Below, in pieces: positions 1-12,844 of a stretch of 64,000 bases of DNA; position 1 is the stretch's first letter, and the number at the start of each line of letters is the position of its first letter. A program made the translations under genes and the position numbers. The notes beneath the pieces were generated by a model. It saw nothing but the letters and a program-made list of their open reading frames with translations. It was not told the origin of the DNA and did no database searches. Origin of the DNA: Drosophila miranda (lineage: Eukaryota; Arthropoda; Insecta; Diptera; Drosophilidae); contig NC_046674.1 of the NCBI RefSeq assembly GCF_003369915.1, positions 7,130,001 through 7,194,000 on the forward strand, given 5' to 3'.

Positions 1-3000
1 CAGGCACCTGGCACACAACCGTGCATAGTCTCTCCGGGTGGACCCCCGGGCGGACCACCGCCGCCAGAGCGCTCCAGCCAGGAGAATCTGCACGCCCTGC
101 AGCGGGCCATCGATTCGATGGAGGAGAAGGGACTGCAGGAGGATCCGCGCTACTCCCAGCTGCTGGCCATGCGGGCCACCTCGAAGCACCAGCATTTGAA
201 TGGCAATCAGGTCAATCTGTTGCGCACACAAATCACTGCCTACCGGCTGCTGGCGCGGAATAAGCCCATATCCATGCAGATGCAGCAGGCGCTGCAGGCG
301 GCCCAGCAGCAACCGCCGCCAGGGCCACCGATTGGGCCACCGGGCACGCCCGGAGGACCCCCGCCTGGGCCGCAGCAGCAGCAACAGCAGCATCCAGGTC
401 AACCGCCAGTTCCACCTCAGCAGCAGCAGCAACAACAGCAGCAGCCGCCGCCAGTCACAGGAACGCCGCCGCAATGCTCCACACCGCCTGCCACTAGCCC
501 GTACGGGCAGCCAGTGCCCGGCCAGAAACTGCAGGCGGTTCCTCCACCGCCGCACATGCAACAGGGCCAGCCTCTGCCGCCACAGCCTCCAGTGGTGGGA
601 GGACCACCGCCCCAGCAGCAGCCGCCGCCTCCGCAACAGCCGCCATCGCAGCAGCAGCAGCAGCCACCGCCGGAGCAGCTGCAGCACCAGCTGCCGAACG
701 GAGGCAAGCCACTGGCGATGGGTCCAGCTGGCGGTCAGCCGCTGATTCCACCATCTCCGATGCAGCAGCAGCAGCAGCCACAGCAGAGGAGTGCTCCGCC
801 TGGCATGCCACCCGGTGCACAGGTGCCTCAGCCAGGGGGCCCACCGCGGCCTGGAGCCCCGCCCGGCCAGCATCAGCCGATGCCCAAGCCCAATCGAGTG
901 ACCACCGTGGCCAAGCCGGTGGGTCTGGATCCCATCACGCTGCTGCAGGAGCGGGAGAACCGCATTGCGGCCAGAATCTCGCTGCGGATGCAGGAGCTGC
1001 AGCGCCTGCCCGCCACCATGTCAGAGGATTTGCGCATTCAAGCGGCCATCGAGCTGAGAGCCCTGCGGGTGCTCAACTTCCAGCGGCAGCTGCGCATGGA
1101 GTTCGTGCAGTGCACCAGACGGGACACCACCCTGGAGACGGCGCTGAACATCAAGTTCTACAAGCGGACCAAGAGGCAGGGTCTTCGAGAAGCACGGGCC
1201 ACCGAGAAACTGGAAAAGCAACAGAAACTGGAGGCCGAGCGGAAGCGGCGGCAGAAGCATCTGGAGTTCTTGGCTGCGGTGCTGCAGCACGGCAAGGATC
1301 TGAGGGAGTTCCACCGGAACAATAAGGTGAGTGAGAGGGCGAGAATGGCCATTAAAATGTCGGCTAATCCTTGGCATAATTCCCATTTCAGGCTCAGCTG
1401 GCGAGGATGAACAAGTCGGTGATGAACTACCATGCGAATGCCGAGCGTGAGCAGAAGAAGGAGCAGGAGCGCATCGAGAAGGAGCGCATGCGGCGCCTGA
1501 TGGCTGAGGACGAGGAGGGCTACCGCAAGCTGATCGATCAGAAGAAGGACAAGCGACTGGCCTTCCTGCTCTCGCAGACGGACGAGTACATCAGCAATCT
1601 CACGCAGATGGTCAAACAGCACAAGGACGATCAGATGAAGAAGAAGGAGGAGGAGGGCAAGCGCCTGCAGCTCTACAAGAAGGAGCTCCTCATGAGCGGC
1701 GAGTACATTGGCATCGATGAGAGCAGCATTGTGGCCGATATGCGGGTGAATGTGATCGAAACGTGCACCGGCAAAAAGCTTACCGGCGACGATGCCCCCA
1801 TGCTTAAGCATTTGTATCGCTGGCTCAGCATGCATCCTGGCTGGGACTGGATAGACGATGATGATGATGGCAGCGGCATTGGCGGTTCCATGGGTTCCAT
1901 GGGCATCAACGAGGACCACAAGCCAAAGCTGGAGGAGCAGCCGCAGCAGTCAACCGAAGATGTCACCGACAAGTCGGCGGCACCACCGCAGCCGGGCGAT
2001 GACGGTCCCAAGGATCTGATGACGCAGGCCAAGGTGGAGGACGACGAGTACAAGACGGAGGAGCAGACCTACTACAGCATTGCACACACCATACACGAGA
2101 AGGTGTACGAGCAGGCGGCCATCATGGTCAACGGCCAGCTCAAGGAGTACCAGATCAAGGGTCTCGAGTGGCTTGTCTCGCTCTACAACAACAACCTGAA
2201 CGGCATCCTGGCCGATGAGATGGGCCTGGGTAAGACCATCCAGACGATTTCCCTCGTGACCTATCTGATGGACCGCAAGAAGGTGATGGGTCCCTTCCTG
2301 ATCATCGTGCCGCTGTCCACGCTGCCCAATTGGGTGCTCGAGTTCGAAAAGTGGGCCCCCGCCGTGAGCGTGGTCAGCTACAAGGGCAGCCCCCAGGGCC
2401 GCAGGCTGCTGCAGAACCAGATGCGTGCCACCAAGTTCAATGTGCTGCTGACGACATACGAGTACGTGATCAAGGACAAGGCGGTGCTGGCGAAGATCCA
2501 GTGGAAGTACATGATCATCGACGAGGGACATCGCATGAAGAACCATCACTGCAAGCTCACCCAGGTGCTGAACACCCACTACATTGCCCCGTATCGGCTG
2601 CTGCTCACGGGCACACCGCTCCAGAACAAGCTGCCCGAACTGTGGGCCCTGCTCAACTTCCTGCTGCCCTCCATCTTCAAGTCCTGCTCCACCTTTGAGC
2701 AATGGTTCAATGCCCCCTTCGCCACCACCGGCGAGAAGGTCGAGTTGAACGAGGAGGAGACCATTCTGATCATTCGTCGTCTGCACAAGGTGCTGCGCCC
2801 CTTCCTGCTGCGACGCCTCAAGAAGGAGGTGGAACACCAGCTGCCCGACAAGGTCGAGTACATCATCAAGTGCGACATGTCGGCGCTGCAGCGTGTGCTC
2901 TACAAGCACATGCAGAGCAAGGGCGTCCTGCTCACCGATGGCTCCGAGAAGGGAAAGCACGGCAAGGGTGGGGCCAAGGCCCTGATGAACACAATTGTAC

Positions 3001-4874
3001 AGCTGCGGAAGCTGTGCAACCATCCGTTCATGTTCCAGGCCATCGAGGAGAAGTATTGCGACCACACCGGGGGCCATGGCGTCGTCTCGGGTAAGACCGA
3101 ATCCTCAAAGCTAGCATTGTTCATTGTATTCAAATACTGATCTTTAGGTCCGGATCTATATCGCGTGTCGGGAAAATTCGAGCTGCTTGATCGCATCCTA
3201 CCAAAGCTGAAGGCCACCAACCACAGGGTGTTGCTCTTCTGTCAGATGACCCAGTGCATGACCATCATAGAGGACTATCTCAGCTGGCGCCAGTTTGGAT
3301 ATCTGCGCCTGGACGGCACCACCAAGGCGGAGGATCGTGGCGAGCTGCTGCGCAAATTCAATGCCAAGGGATCGGACATCTTTGTCTTTTTGCTGTCGAC
3401 ACGCGCCGGTGGCCTGGGTCTCAATTTGCAGACCGCAGACACGGTGGTGATCTTCGATTCGGATTGGAATCCCCATCAGGATCTGCAGGCGCAGGATCGT
3501 GCCCATCGTATTGGGCAGCGCAACGAGGTGCGCGTGCTCCGCCTGATGACGGTCAATTCGGTGGAGGAGCGCATCCTGGCCGCGGCCAGGTACAAGCTGA
3601 ACATGGACGAGAAGGTCATCCAGGCGGGCATGTTCGATCAGAAGTCGACGGGCAGCGAGCGGCAGCAGTTCCTGCAAACGATCCTGCATCAGGACGACAA
3701 CGAGGAGGAGGAGGAGAACGAGGTGCCCGACGATGAGATGATCAACATGATGATTGCCCGCAGCGAGGAGGAGGTCGAGATTTTCAAGCGCATGGATGTC
3801 GATCGCAAGAAGGAGGACGATGAAATTCATCCGGGCAGGGAGCGTCTTATCGACGAGTCCGAGCTGCCCGACTGGTTGACCAAGGACGATGAGGAAGTCG
3901 AACGTTTCCACTATCAATACGATGAGGACACTATTCTGGGTAAGCCTCTATTTCGCCCCCCGCTTTTAAGGGAAATCTCTTGTAACCCTGGTACGACGCT
4001 TTTTTCTGTAGGTCGCGGCTCGCGCCAGCGCAAGGAAGTGGACTACACGGACAGTCTCACCGAGAAGGAGTGGCTGAAGGCCATCGACGAGGGTGCCGAA
4101 TTCGAGGAGGAGGAGGAAGAGGACGATTCCAAGCGAAAGCGTCGCAAGCGCAAGAACCGCAAGGAGGAGTCCGACGACGATTCGCTCATCCTCAAGCGTC
4201 GCCGACGCCAGAATCTGGACAAGCGCGCCAAAAAGCAGATGCACAAGATCATGAATGCCGTCATCAAGGTCACCCAGGATGGGCGCACCCTCTCAGAGCC
4301 CTTCATGAAGCTGCCTTCGCGTCAGCGGCTGCCCGACTATTACGATATTATCAAGCGGCCATTGGACATCAAGAAGATTCTGCAGCGCATCGAGGACTGC
4401 AAATACGCGGATCTCAATGAGCTGGAGAAGGACTTTATGCAGCTGTGCCAGAATGCCCAGATCTACAACGAGGAAGCCTCGCTCATCTATCTGGACTCGA
4501 TTGCTCTGCAGAAGATCTTCGTGGGCGCCAGGCAAAAGGTGACGGCAGCCGCCGATGCCGCTGCTGTGGCCTCCGGCGACAATACGGGCGAGGCGCACGG
4601 CAATGGAGGTGGTGGCTCCGACAATTCGGACAACGATGACGATGATGGTGGGGACGATGGCTCCGACGATGAGGAGATTGCCACCACATCGGCGGCGGCG
4701 GTTAAGATGAAGCTGAAACTGAACAAATCTCTGGCCAGTGCCCCCTCAACGCCCACCCAACCATCGACGAACGTGAGCAGTGGTGCGGCCACAACATCCA
4801 AGAAGCAGACGCGCCGCAAGCGGGCACAAAAGAAGTACACCATATCGGACGATGATGACGATGACATGGACTAG
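1..4874 (+). CDS. brm: brahma, SWI/SNF (BAP/PBAP) chromatin-remodelling ATPase, 5' partial
   Basis: Exons are <1..1326, 1392..3090, 3148..3939 and 4012..4874, giving 1,559 residues in frame; the N-terminus lies left of the window (the fly protein is about 1,640 aa as I recall). Brm is the ATP-driven nucleosome-remodelling motor of the BAP and PBAP complexes in the nucleus. In order I see a QLQ-like segment (about 200-290), a long P/Q-rich linker with polyQ runs, the HSA region across the first intron, and a BRK domain (about 1710-1850). The SNF2 ATPase follows, with [31 protein letters not shown] and QDRAHRIGQ. The C-terminus has an acidic SnAC-like region, a [11 protein letters not shown] basic patch and a bromodomain (about 4290-4520) with the acetyl-lysine-pocket Asn in [10 protein letters not shown]. 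It ends in an acidic DDDDDDMD tail. The three introns are 57-72 bp with GT-AG ends. Residues after the BRK domain include a Gly/Ser/Met insert unlike the melanogaster protein I recall. Confidence 0.97.
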
Positions 4875-5039
4875 CTGCCGCTGGGTCTGTTCTTCAAGCG
4901 TTCCAACGTGGTTCAAGCGTTCGATGTCAGCAATTTTTAGTTAGTTTTTAGTTCCCTGTTCCCCGTTCCGCTTCCCAGAATATGGCTATGGGAACTGATA
5001 GAGGAAGCTTGACTCTACCAGCTTTCACACCCATCTTAT

Positions 5040-5080
5040 CGTCCATCTGTCTATCTATCTATCTATCTATCTGTCTATCC
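5040..5080. repeat. CTAT/CTGT tetranucleotide microsatellite
   Basis: Tandem CTAT units with CTGT variants in the brm 3' UTR. Confidence 0.85.
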
Positions 5081-5209
5081 TAGAATAAGCAAAACCCCAT
5101 AGGCTTTCAGTTGTAGTCTCCTTTTGTCGATGATTCATTTAGTACCAAACGTTCATTCTCAAACAGCAGTACTATACATATACAGATACATATACATATA
5201 ATTACTATA

Positions 5210-5215
5210 AATAAA
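5210..5215 (+). terminator. brm poly(A) signal (AATAAA)
   Basis: AATAAA lies about 335 bp after the brm stop and only 19 bp before the stop codon of the convergent gene on the other strand. The two 3' UTRs must therefore abut or overlap. Confidence 0.6.
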
Positions 5216-5233
5216 TGCATAACTAACATATTT

Positions 5234-6727
5234 CTAGAGCAAGTAATGGAAATATTCGTCGCACAGATCGTGGACAGAAGTGGCGCCGGTGCTGGCACCA
5301 CACTCCTCGTCGCCGCTGTCATTACGCCGCAGTGGAATCTTGTGGGCATTGGCATACAAGTCCTCCTCGTCAATGTTTGTATCGTCAGATTCTGTAAATG
5401 GAAATGGATGAGTGCTCAGTGCTCGTCTGCTCAGTGGACTGGAAACGTCACCTCCAATCAGCACCACCGCCAATCGCTTACCTCTGTACTTGTGCTTGCG
5501 GCCGAGACGCAGCTTGGAGCTGGACAGCACCGCCTCATCGCCAAGATCCAGCTCGTTCTCCTGCGATATGCGCGAGTAGCGCACTGGCGGGGCCAGGAAC
5601 CAGTACGAGGCCAGGATACTCTTCAGTCCTGGCATTTGCCGGAGCTCGGAGAGAATCTGCGGCTGCTTCGACAGGGCTTGAAAGGATCGCAGCTGCAGCG
5701 TCACCGGCTGGGAGGTGCAATTAATCAGCCTTATCACCGATTTGGCAGCCGTGGAGCAGACCATGGGATATATGCGGACATCTGGATCCATGGGCACGTT
5801 GGTATAGGCCACGCCGAGCGCTCGCCGATTCAGATAGAACTCCAGATGGCCCCGCGTCCGGTCCAGCTGGACACCGATCAGACAGCCCTGGGAGAACTTT
5901 TGGCCGTAGGGCAGCTGCTCGCCGCAATGCTGCACCTTGCCCGAGTAGGAGAAGCCCCAGGACTGGGCATTGGTGCCCAAGGCAGAGACAAAGTGAAACT
6001 TGAATTGCCCCAGATTAACGCTCTCCGTTCCTATGCCGAACATCTATGGGAAAAGAGGGGGAGATGGGAAAGGGAATCGGGATTTGAGTATTATAATTGT
6101 TTACATTGAACTTTTGTGCGGTGCGGCTTATCAGTCACATAGTTGGGCTGTGGGTTGTCTAGAGATTTCCTCATATGCACTCTTCTCTTCCTCTGTGTCT
6201 TATCTTATCAACGCCCTGCGCTGTGCATTTTAATCTGTAATCCACAAAACGGGTGGAGGTGTGGAGTGGAGCGAGACCAACAGAAGCCAGAGTGTGCTAT
6301 TTTGAGGCCTTCCTATCAGCGACTTTGACTGACATTCATCTCACCCAACTAGTTGTCAGGCCAGGGGATCTGGGCATCTGGGATTATGCTTCTCAAGACT
6401 CACCACATCTGTGCCGGCCAGCGCTGTGATGACGCGCATCTCCCAGAAGTGCACCATGCCCAACTTCAGGGGTCGATCGCCGCGCACTATCGCTGTACCC
6501 TGGCTGAAGGTGGGATGGAATACAATGTCCCGATCACTGATGAGGGCGTCCGACTCCTCGGATGGATGCCACTTCCAGGGGCGGACATTGCCCTCGATAT
6601 CCTCACCGCATCGACACTTGACCAGGTCGGGGATAAGGCCCTTGTGGTTGGTCACTTCGATACAGTTGGGGAAGGTGCAGTCGCAGAAACCGGGCGCGCA
6701 GACACCCTCCTGACGGGCGGTCAACAT
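5234..6727 (-). CDS. SPRY-domain/SOCS-box protein, SPSB3-like
   Basis: Exons on the minus strand are 6727..6404, 6043..5482 and 5391..5234, giving 347 residues. The ORF must be spliced: exon 1 ends ...GTDV at a GTGAGT donor, exon 2 begins MFGIG directly after a TAG acceptor, and a 90-bp intron separates KYR from ESDDTN. The N-terminus is Cys-rich (about 40 aa). The SPRY fold runs from PWKWHP through FWEMRV, GFSYSG, LDRTRGHLEFYLN and YPMVCSTAAKS. A short PGLK-containing segment after it resembles the SOCS box of human SPSB3, so the protein is probably a substrate receptor for an Elongin B/C-Cullin ubiquitin ligase. The C-terminal 55 residues are acidic and Ser-rich. The start at 6727 is the first Met of the open frame. 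Family assignment comes from recalled similarity to SPSB3; I do not know the fly symbol. Confidence 0.85.
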
Positions 6728-7390
6728 TCTCGTTTATTGATATTGTCTCTGATATTTATGGCACCAATCATGCATTACACGCGTGCGCTTTTTGATCTCG
6801 AACAGTCTGTCAACGGGCTACGTATGTTTCCAGTATAACCAGATCGGGCCCTCCTTATATATAATGTTTTTAAGTGTACAAACGATGCGCTGTAAAACTG
6901 TGTGTTTGTTTACTTTCTTGTGACCCATTGAAACAGCTGACGAAATGCGTTAGAAACACTGGCATGTAACTCATGTAGAATGCATGTAGATAATTAATGT
7001 AGAAGTACCATACCGGTATGTTTCTTCGTAAGAACACAGTTTCATAGCATCAAGCTTTGGTAGCAGCCACCGTTGGTTGTTCCATTGCTAATAACTACAC
7101 AGGAGCCAGCTGTGATATATTCAAAGATCCCATATCGATGAACGTTTTTATACGCGGTACTCACAATTTTAAAGATAAGAAAAAATCCGAGTGGTGGATA
7201 AGGACTGTAACACTACATATAGTTATTTATTTAATGCTGCAGAAGGGGAAGCACCCCAAGCTGCGTCTGGGTAAGAACGTAACGACCTTTTATTTGAATT
7301 CTTCAATGGGAGTAGCTTCAGGTGCAGCTCCAGCTCCACTTATTCTCATTTAAAGACTTGCCTCAACTTATACAAAATGCAAAAAAAATA
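6728..7390. other. intergenic stretch, no gene seen
   Basis: It lies between the 5' end of the SPSB3-like gene and the 3' end of Noc1, both on the minus strand, so it should hold the SPSB3-like promoter. The 98-codon plus-strand ORF at 7057-7353 has no domain and no splice or promoter context. Confidence 0.6.
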
Positions 7391-7396
7391 TTTATT
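7391..7396 (-). terminator. Noc1 poly(A) signal (AATAAA on the minus strand)
   Basis: TTTATT on the plus strand, about 50 bp downstream of the Noc1 stop. Confidence 0.6.
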
Positions 7397-7447
7397 GCTG
7401 CAGTTGGTAGGTTTTTTGTAATCTCCTCGGAGCTGTATTCTGTGCAG

Positions 7448-10400
7448 CTAATGCTTCCGCTTCTTGCCTGGTTTCTGTGGCTTGCCTCCTTTGGCCGCTG
7501 GTTTGCCGGAAAACCTTTTGCCTGTGTAGGTTTTGCTATTGGAACGGCGTTTCTCCTCCCATTTGATTTGCTTGTCGGAAGATTTGTCCTTGTTGTAGAC
7601 GGCGTTGCTGGTGCCCTGTCCCTTGACCTTGGCCGTTTCCTCCATCAATGACGAGAACTCATCCGCAGCTGCAAACAGCGAGGACATATCTGCAAGGAGG
7701 AAAGATAAAGGAAAAGAATACCAGATGAATATCGGATCGGATCAAAAACTGTGCCAATCTTACCGTGGCTCTGTTTGAGGGTCTTGGCGAAGCTGCGTCC
7801 ATCCACCATATTGACTTCCTCCTTGCGGGATTTCTTCGACTTGGGCGGCGAATCCTCATCGTCGTCGTCATCATCGTCTGGGCTCTCGGGAGCGTCGCTG
7901 GAATCGCTGTCATCCTCTGCATCGGAGGCTTGGTCGCCTTCAGAAATTGAACCCGCATCGTCGTCATCATCATCGTCCAGGGGCTGCAAGTCAATCGAGC
8001 CAGTCTCATCGTCGGACTGATCTTCGCCAGCGCCCGACACTTCGTCATCTTCATCCTCTTCACCCAGATTATCATCGCCCCAGTCATCGTCGATCTCGTC
8101 CATGTCCTCCTCGTGCTTATCGACCCCCTGCTTCTTCTTCTTGTCCTTCTTCTTGGACTTCTCAGACTGCATCTCGCCGCCGAGCTCCTCGAGGAAGTTC
8201 AGCTCATTCTCATCCTCCTCGGCAACGGCGCCCTCTTTGAACTTCTTGCCAAAATAACCATCCAGATACGCTTCGAACTCGTCGTCATCCACCTCGCCCT
8301 CCTTCAGGTACTCATCGCCCTGCTCTCCATCATCGTCCTCATCCTTCTTTACCTCCCTCTGCTTCTTGCTCTGGGCCACAATCTCCGCCTGCCTGCGCTT
8401 GTGCTCCAAGAAGTTGAGAATGAACATCTCGTCCTCCGTGCAGTTGGCCTTCGTCAGCGACTTCACTGGCTTGCCGCGGCCTCCTTGCGCCATATAGCGC
8501 TTGTGGGCCACAGCGGCGCTCTCCGCCTGGGGCGCATCCAGCTTCTTGGGATTTTTGAAGGCGAAACGCTCTAGGAAATGAGGCAGTCCGAAATCTCGCA
8601 GAGGATCCCCATAGTAATCGATGCGCTTTTCTGCGGGGGAAAAAGGTGATTAAGCTATGAATTTAAAAAACAAAGAGAGTCCCTATTGTTACTCACGCTC
8701 GAGGATCTGTTCGGCAAAGACCTGGACCGTGGGATGGTAGTGCTGACGCAGAAGCAGCAGCTCATGGCGCAGAGTGTAGGCTGCTCCCGCAAAAGCGGGC
8801 ACACGATGATACGGATCGTATTTGCAGGAATCGATATTGACCACCTTCGACTTGACAGCTTCCGTCTTTACCTCTGGCTGTGGCTCGTCTGCTTCTTCCT
8901 TGACTTCGTCTTCGGCATCGCTGCCAAACCTGTCCAGGTCTCCATCCTCTGGCAGGACTGTCTTTAGAGAACTCACTTCATCGGTGGCTCCAATGCCTCC
9001 GATGAGCTCCTGGCGCATGCGCAAGAGCTTGTGCAGGACAATCAGACAGCCGGCGGCAATTTGTGGAGGTGCGTAGAGTGTCACCTGGAGGAGACGCTTC
9101 ACAAAGGCCTGGGCCCTCGCCACATGGTTGTCTATGTGGATGGCACGGTGGACAATGTGGAGGAGCTGTGCCGCCGTCTTGCCGCCCACATTGATGAGGT
9201 TCAGGTCCAGCAGCTTTACGTACAGCGCATTGTAGAATCGATCCGATTTCTCCGTTTTAACTGTGACCAGCTGCAGCAGGAGGCCAAGGGTCTGCACTGA
9301 GACGCGTATGTCGGCCAAGTGGACGAGTCGGTAGATGGTGTCCTGCATCTCCTTGTTGAGCAGCTCCCCATCGCTGCCCTTCGCAGGCTGGGCCTCCGCA
9401 ATGGCCTTTTGCAGGCACCTCAAAATGGCCTGCATGGTGCGGTTGTTGACGGCTCCCTTCTGGACGAGGACTTTGAACAGGGCAAAGCATATGTTGACCA
9501 GCTTGGTGCACACCTCCGGGCGTCCGGATGGCGCGATGCTGGACAGGAAACAGAGGGCAAAGTGCTGTGCCCGCTCCGAGATATTGTTGCGGAAAAGCAG
9601 TTTCTCCGCCTCGGCTACGATGACGCCGCACATGTTTGGGTGGCGTTGGGCCACATCGCTGAGGTGATGCAGCGCCTTGGAGGCTATCTTAGCAATGGGA
9701 TCGCCCAGCTTGTTCACCAGCATCGTGAGCAGCATTTGTTCCTTCTCTGGGGCATACGAGAGGAGTCGTGCCGCGGCCACGATCGAAGCATTCTTGTTGT
9801 GCTCCTGTCCCGTCTGCAGACCCTGCATCACATTCTTGAGGAACTCATGATACTGGTCTTTCAGCTCGTTCTCAAAGTACCAATACGAATAGATGCGACG
9901 CTGCTGCTGCTCGCGCAGTGTATCGTCCTTCTGCAGCTTCTTCCAGTCTGCTCCGCGTGTGTGTATCGAGAGCAGCTTCCTGTTGGGCGGCAAGAGCACC
10001 TCCTGCCACAGGTCTGTGAGTACAGCGATCACATCGTTGCTGGCCTTGTTGGATATCTTGCAGAAGCTAATTAGAGTGGACAAGGCTTCCAGGTTGCCCA
10101 GAGGATTGCTGGTAACCAGCAGGGCCCCGGAATTGGCTCGATCTTTGGCTGTGCCCTTGTGGAGGGCCGTTTGCAGCCAGCGGACATCCGAGGGATTGCC
10201 TGTGGGGATAAGATTAGAGTTACAGGAGGGACGATAGTAAATGGAAATGACTTACGCCTGTTAAATGTCGTCTTATCCGCCTCGAAGGCATTCTTGCAGA
10301 GATTGAACAACTCCAGCTGCTCGTTGTCCTTCATGTCCAGCACCTCCTCGCTGCTGGGGTAGTCCGGATGCTAAGGAAGGAATGGAGCCAGGATTTATAA

Positions 10401-11027
10401 CTTGCTTTCTTTGTTATGGGCCCAACATACCACTTGGTACCACTTCTTTTGAGACTCCTCCTCCTCGTCAGCCTGCGACTGGTGTTTGCTGCGCTTCATG
10501 AAGCTGGCCTGCTTTTCTAGCTCGCCCTCACTGTCGTCTTCGGAGTCGGAGGCCTCCTTCTCAGCTCCATCTTCATCAAACTTTATACGCTGCGGCTTCT
10601 TAGTCTTATCAGCCGCTTCGCCGTCATCGCCAAACTTTATTTTCTGTGGTTTCTTGGCCTTTTCGAAGCCGTTTTCCTTTTGGTGGTTTTTCTTCCACGG
10701 TTGCTGCTCCTCGACTTCGCCGTCATCGCCGAACTTTATTTTCTGGGGTTTCTTACCACCTTGGAAGCCATGACCGTGCTCCTTTTGGTGGTTTGTCTGC
10801 CAAAGTTTTCGCTCCTCGACTTCGCCGTCGCCGTCATCGTCAAAGGTAATTCTTTGGGGTTTCTTCGCCTGGCCATTGCGTTGCTGTGCCTGGTGCTGCT
10901 TTTTTGGTTTCTGTGGGCGCTCCTTTTTGTTTGGTTTGGCCACGACCTCTCCTGCATCGTCGAACACAATTTTCTTGTTCTTCAATGGCCCGTTTATCTG
11001 CACACCTGTAGCCACTGCTGCCGGCAT
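7448..11027 (-). CDS. Noc1: Noc1 / CEBPZ-family nucleolar ribosome-biogenesis protein
   Basis: Exons on the minus strand are 11027..10431, 10370..10256, 10199..8697, 8630..7764 and 7689..7448; they sum to 3,324 nt (1,107 aa) in frame with GT-AG introns. Noc1 (CEBPZ, yeast Noc1/Mak21) works with Noc2 in the nucleolus on large-subunit pre-ribosomes. The N-terminus (about 200 aa) carries degenerate repeats of the KKPQKIKFGDDGE type. The middle is the long helical CBF/Mak21 region (TLISFCKISNK, NKLGDPIAKIASKALHHL, RCLQKAIAE, YDPYHRVP). After it come a YGDPLRDFGLPHFLERF motif, a very acidic Asp/Glu/Ser tract and a basic Lys-rich tail ending KKRKH. The start at 11027 is the only Met heading this frame. 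It is divergent from Ack, with about 1 kb between its ATG and the Ack noncoding exon end. Confidence 0.93.
10619..10865. repeat. about 105-bp coding tandem repeat in Noc1 exon 1
   Basis: Three imperfect units, each starting near CGCCGTCATCG, follow at about 100-110-bp spacing. They encode units built on KKPQ(K/R)I(K/T)F(G/D)DDGE followed by a W..NHQKE segment. Further, more diverged units lie on both sides. Confidence 0.75.
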
Positions 11028-11093
11028 GTTTTTAGTAGGAAATTAGCACAGTTTAACCATTAAAATAAAACCAACTGCAAGTAAAACCAATCG

Positions 11094-11099
11094 CACGTG
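11094..11099. promoter_or_regulatory. E-box CACGTG in the Noc1 promoter
   Basis: A canonical Myc/Max-type E-box lies 67 bp upstream of the Noc1 ATG. Fly ribosome-biogenesis genes commonly carry this site close to the transcription start, which fits Noc1. Confidence 0.6.
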
Positions 11100-11178
11100 T
11101 ATTCAACAATTATTTGCCAATCGCTGCGAAGCGCCCGAACATATGCTTCAGTGCAACTCTGCTAAGTCTGCTATCGTT

Positions 11179-11186
11179 TATCGATT
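11179..11186. promoter_or_regulatory. DRE-like site TATCGATT
   Basis: It matches 7 of 8 bases of the DREF element TATCGATA, in the divergent Noc1-Ack interval. Confidence 0.35.
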
Positions 11187-11199
11187 CCTCTGTTTCGCT

Positions 11200-12134
11200 G
11201 TCAGCTGCTACGGGGCGAGCGAGAAGGAAGTACAAAAACCAAGCTCCGTTTCGCTGTCGCGCATTTTCAATCGCAAATCAAAAAAGGTTCAATCCGTGTT
11301 TTATTGCATCTGCACTGGAATATAATTCTGAAACAAGTTAATTTTCAAGTGGAGCAGAAATTGCAGTTATCCAATCGATTCGTTTGTGAGACCGAGTGGC
11401 TAACATTATTTTGCGTTGCTGCTTTTTCGTGCATTTAAATTTTCTCATACGCACACAAATACACCACTGTGCACACAGCAACTGCAACAATACAATACAG
11501 ATAGAAAATTGTGCAAAAACGTGTGACGACAGCGGGGGAGGGAGCTGGGCGTGCGGAAAAGTAGCTGTTGAAAGCGGACTCATTGTTTTTTGTGTGGTGC
11601 TGTGTGTGGCGGCGGGCGCGCTGCTCACTAAATTAATATTAAAGTGTTTTCTTGCTTCATACGCGGCGGCGATGGCGGCATCAGCGTAGCGTCGTCGTGA
11701 TGGCTACTTTTCGTATACAAATTCAACAGCGCTGCCAGCTGCTCATTTGGCGAGGAGTGTAAACAAAGCAACGTACGCACACGAACCCACACACACAAGC
11801 ACACAATCTCACAAAACACCAACGGCGGTTGTGACGGCGACGGCAACGTCTGCGTCGACGTCCTTCACCTTGCGCCTGCTGCTGCGGCTGCCTGCTTGGC
11901 TGGCTCTCGCATATTGAATTTCACATCTCCAACATCATTATCATCGTTCATCGTGGTCTCTTTTGTCTTGGGCAACCTGTTCCAGTCCAGACAGGAAGTT
12001 TAGCAGAGTGCAGCAGCCAACGGAAGCAGCAGAAAACGCTTCGCTGCCGCTGCCTCTGCCGCTGCGGCCACTGTACTGCTCCGCAGCTGCAGCTGTCTCT
12101 CAAAATCAACCGAATTTGCACATCTGCAGCTTGG
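11200..12134 (+). other. probable Ack noncoding first exon and promoter region
   Basis: A strong 5' splice site (CTTGG|GTGAGT) sits at 12134/12135, and the Ack coding exon has an acceptor TTTTGTTCAG ending at 13140. Together they would define a 1,006-bp intron in the 5' UTR. The exon's own start is not visible to me; the left limit is nominal. No supportable coding ORF is present. Confidence 0.5.
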
Positions 12135-12844
12135 GTGAGTGTCCAGCCATCCTTTATACCCTCGGGAGTGGAACAAATGTTTCGAAATACGCGCAACAAT
12201 AACAATGCCAACGCAACTGCTGCGATTTTTTGGGGTGGGATCGCTAGCGAATGACATAGTAAAACCTGCTCTCAATGGGGCGTTGTTGCTGTCCGACGCA
12301 TCCGCTATTCAAATTCAAGTTTCCGCCTGAACAATTACTCAAACTGTCGTCAACCACTAAGCGTTGTGTTCCAAGTATTACCTCGGAATGGCAGGGGCAT
12401 GGGCTTGTAACGCCTGTAATCAGTTGACTCAGTTACTAAAAATACACACGTAAAGGTCTTTCCAGTAACAACCATAACTGCTCACGCCTTTCCACATAAT
12501 CCGATCCGATCCCCCTGGGTTGCTCAAACTATCTATTTCATTCCCCCGTCTCCACCTCCGCTTGCCTGCCGCCTGCCTGCTTATCTCTCTATAAATAAAC
12601 TCCACTTGAGCACGCGTCAGAGTTCAAGCTCTCACCCATATTCCCGTTCCGTTTATCTTTTGCCCTGACACACACACAAACACACGTGCACAGACACACC
12701 GCAATTCCCGCCTCATTGACAGCAGCAGCAGCGACGTCGACCGCAGAACTGCTCTGTGCAATTCCGATTCGAATCACGCTGCACTCACTGTTTTGGCATG
12801 GCAGGTGACGCCGTGTGGAGCTTTGGCTTCGAATATTCACTGTG

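Noticed and set aside
417-707. Cys/Gly-rich minus-strand ORF inside brm
   Set aside because: It is the antisense of CAG/CCG repeats in the brm P/Q-rich region.
7057-7353. 98-codon plus-strand ORF
   Set aside because: No domain, no promoter or splice context, and it overlaps the 3' side of Noc1; likely chance.
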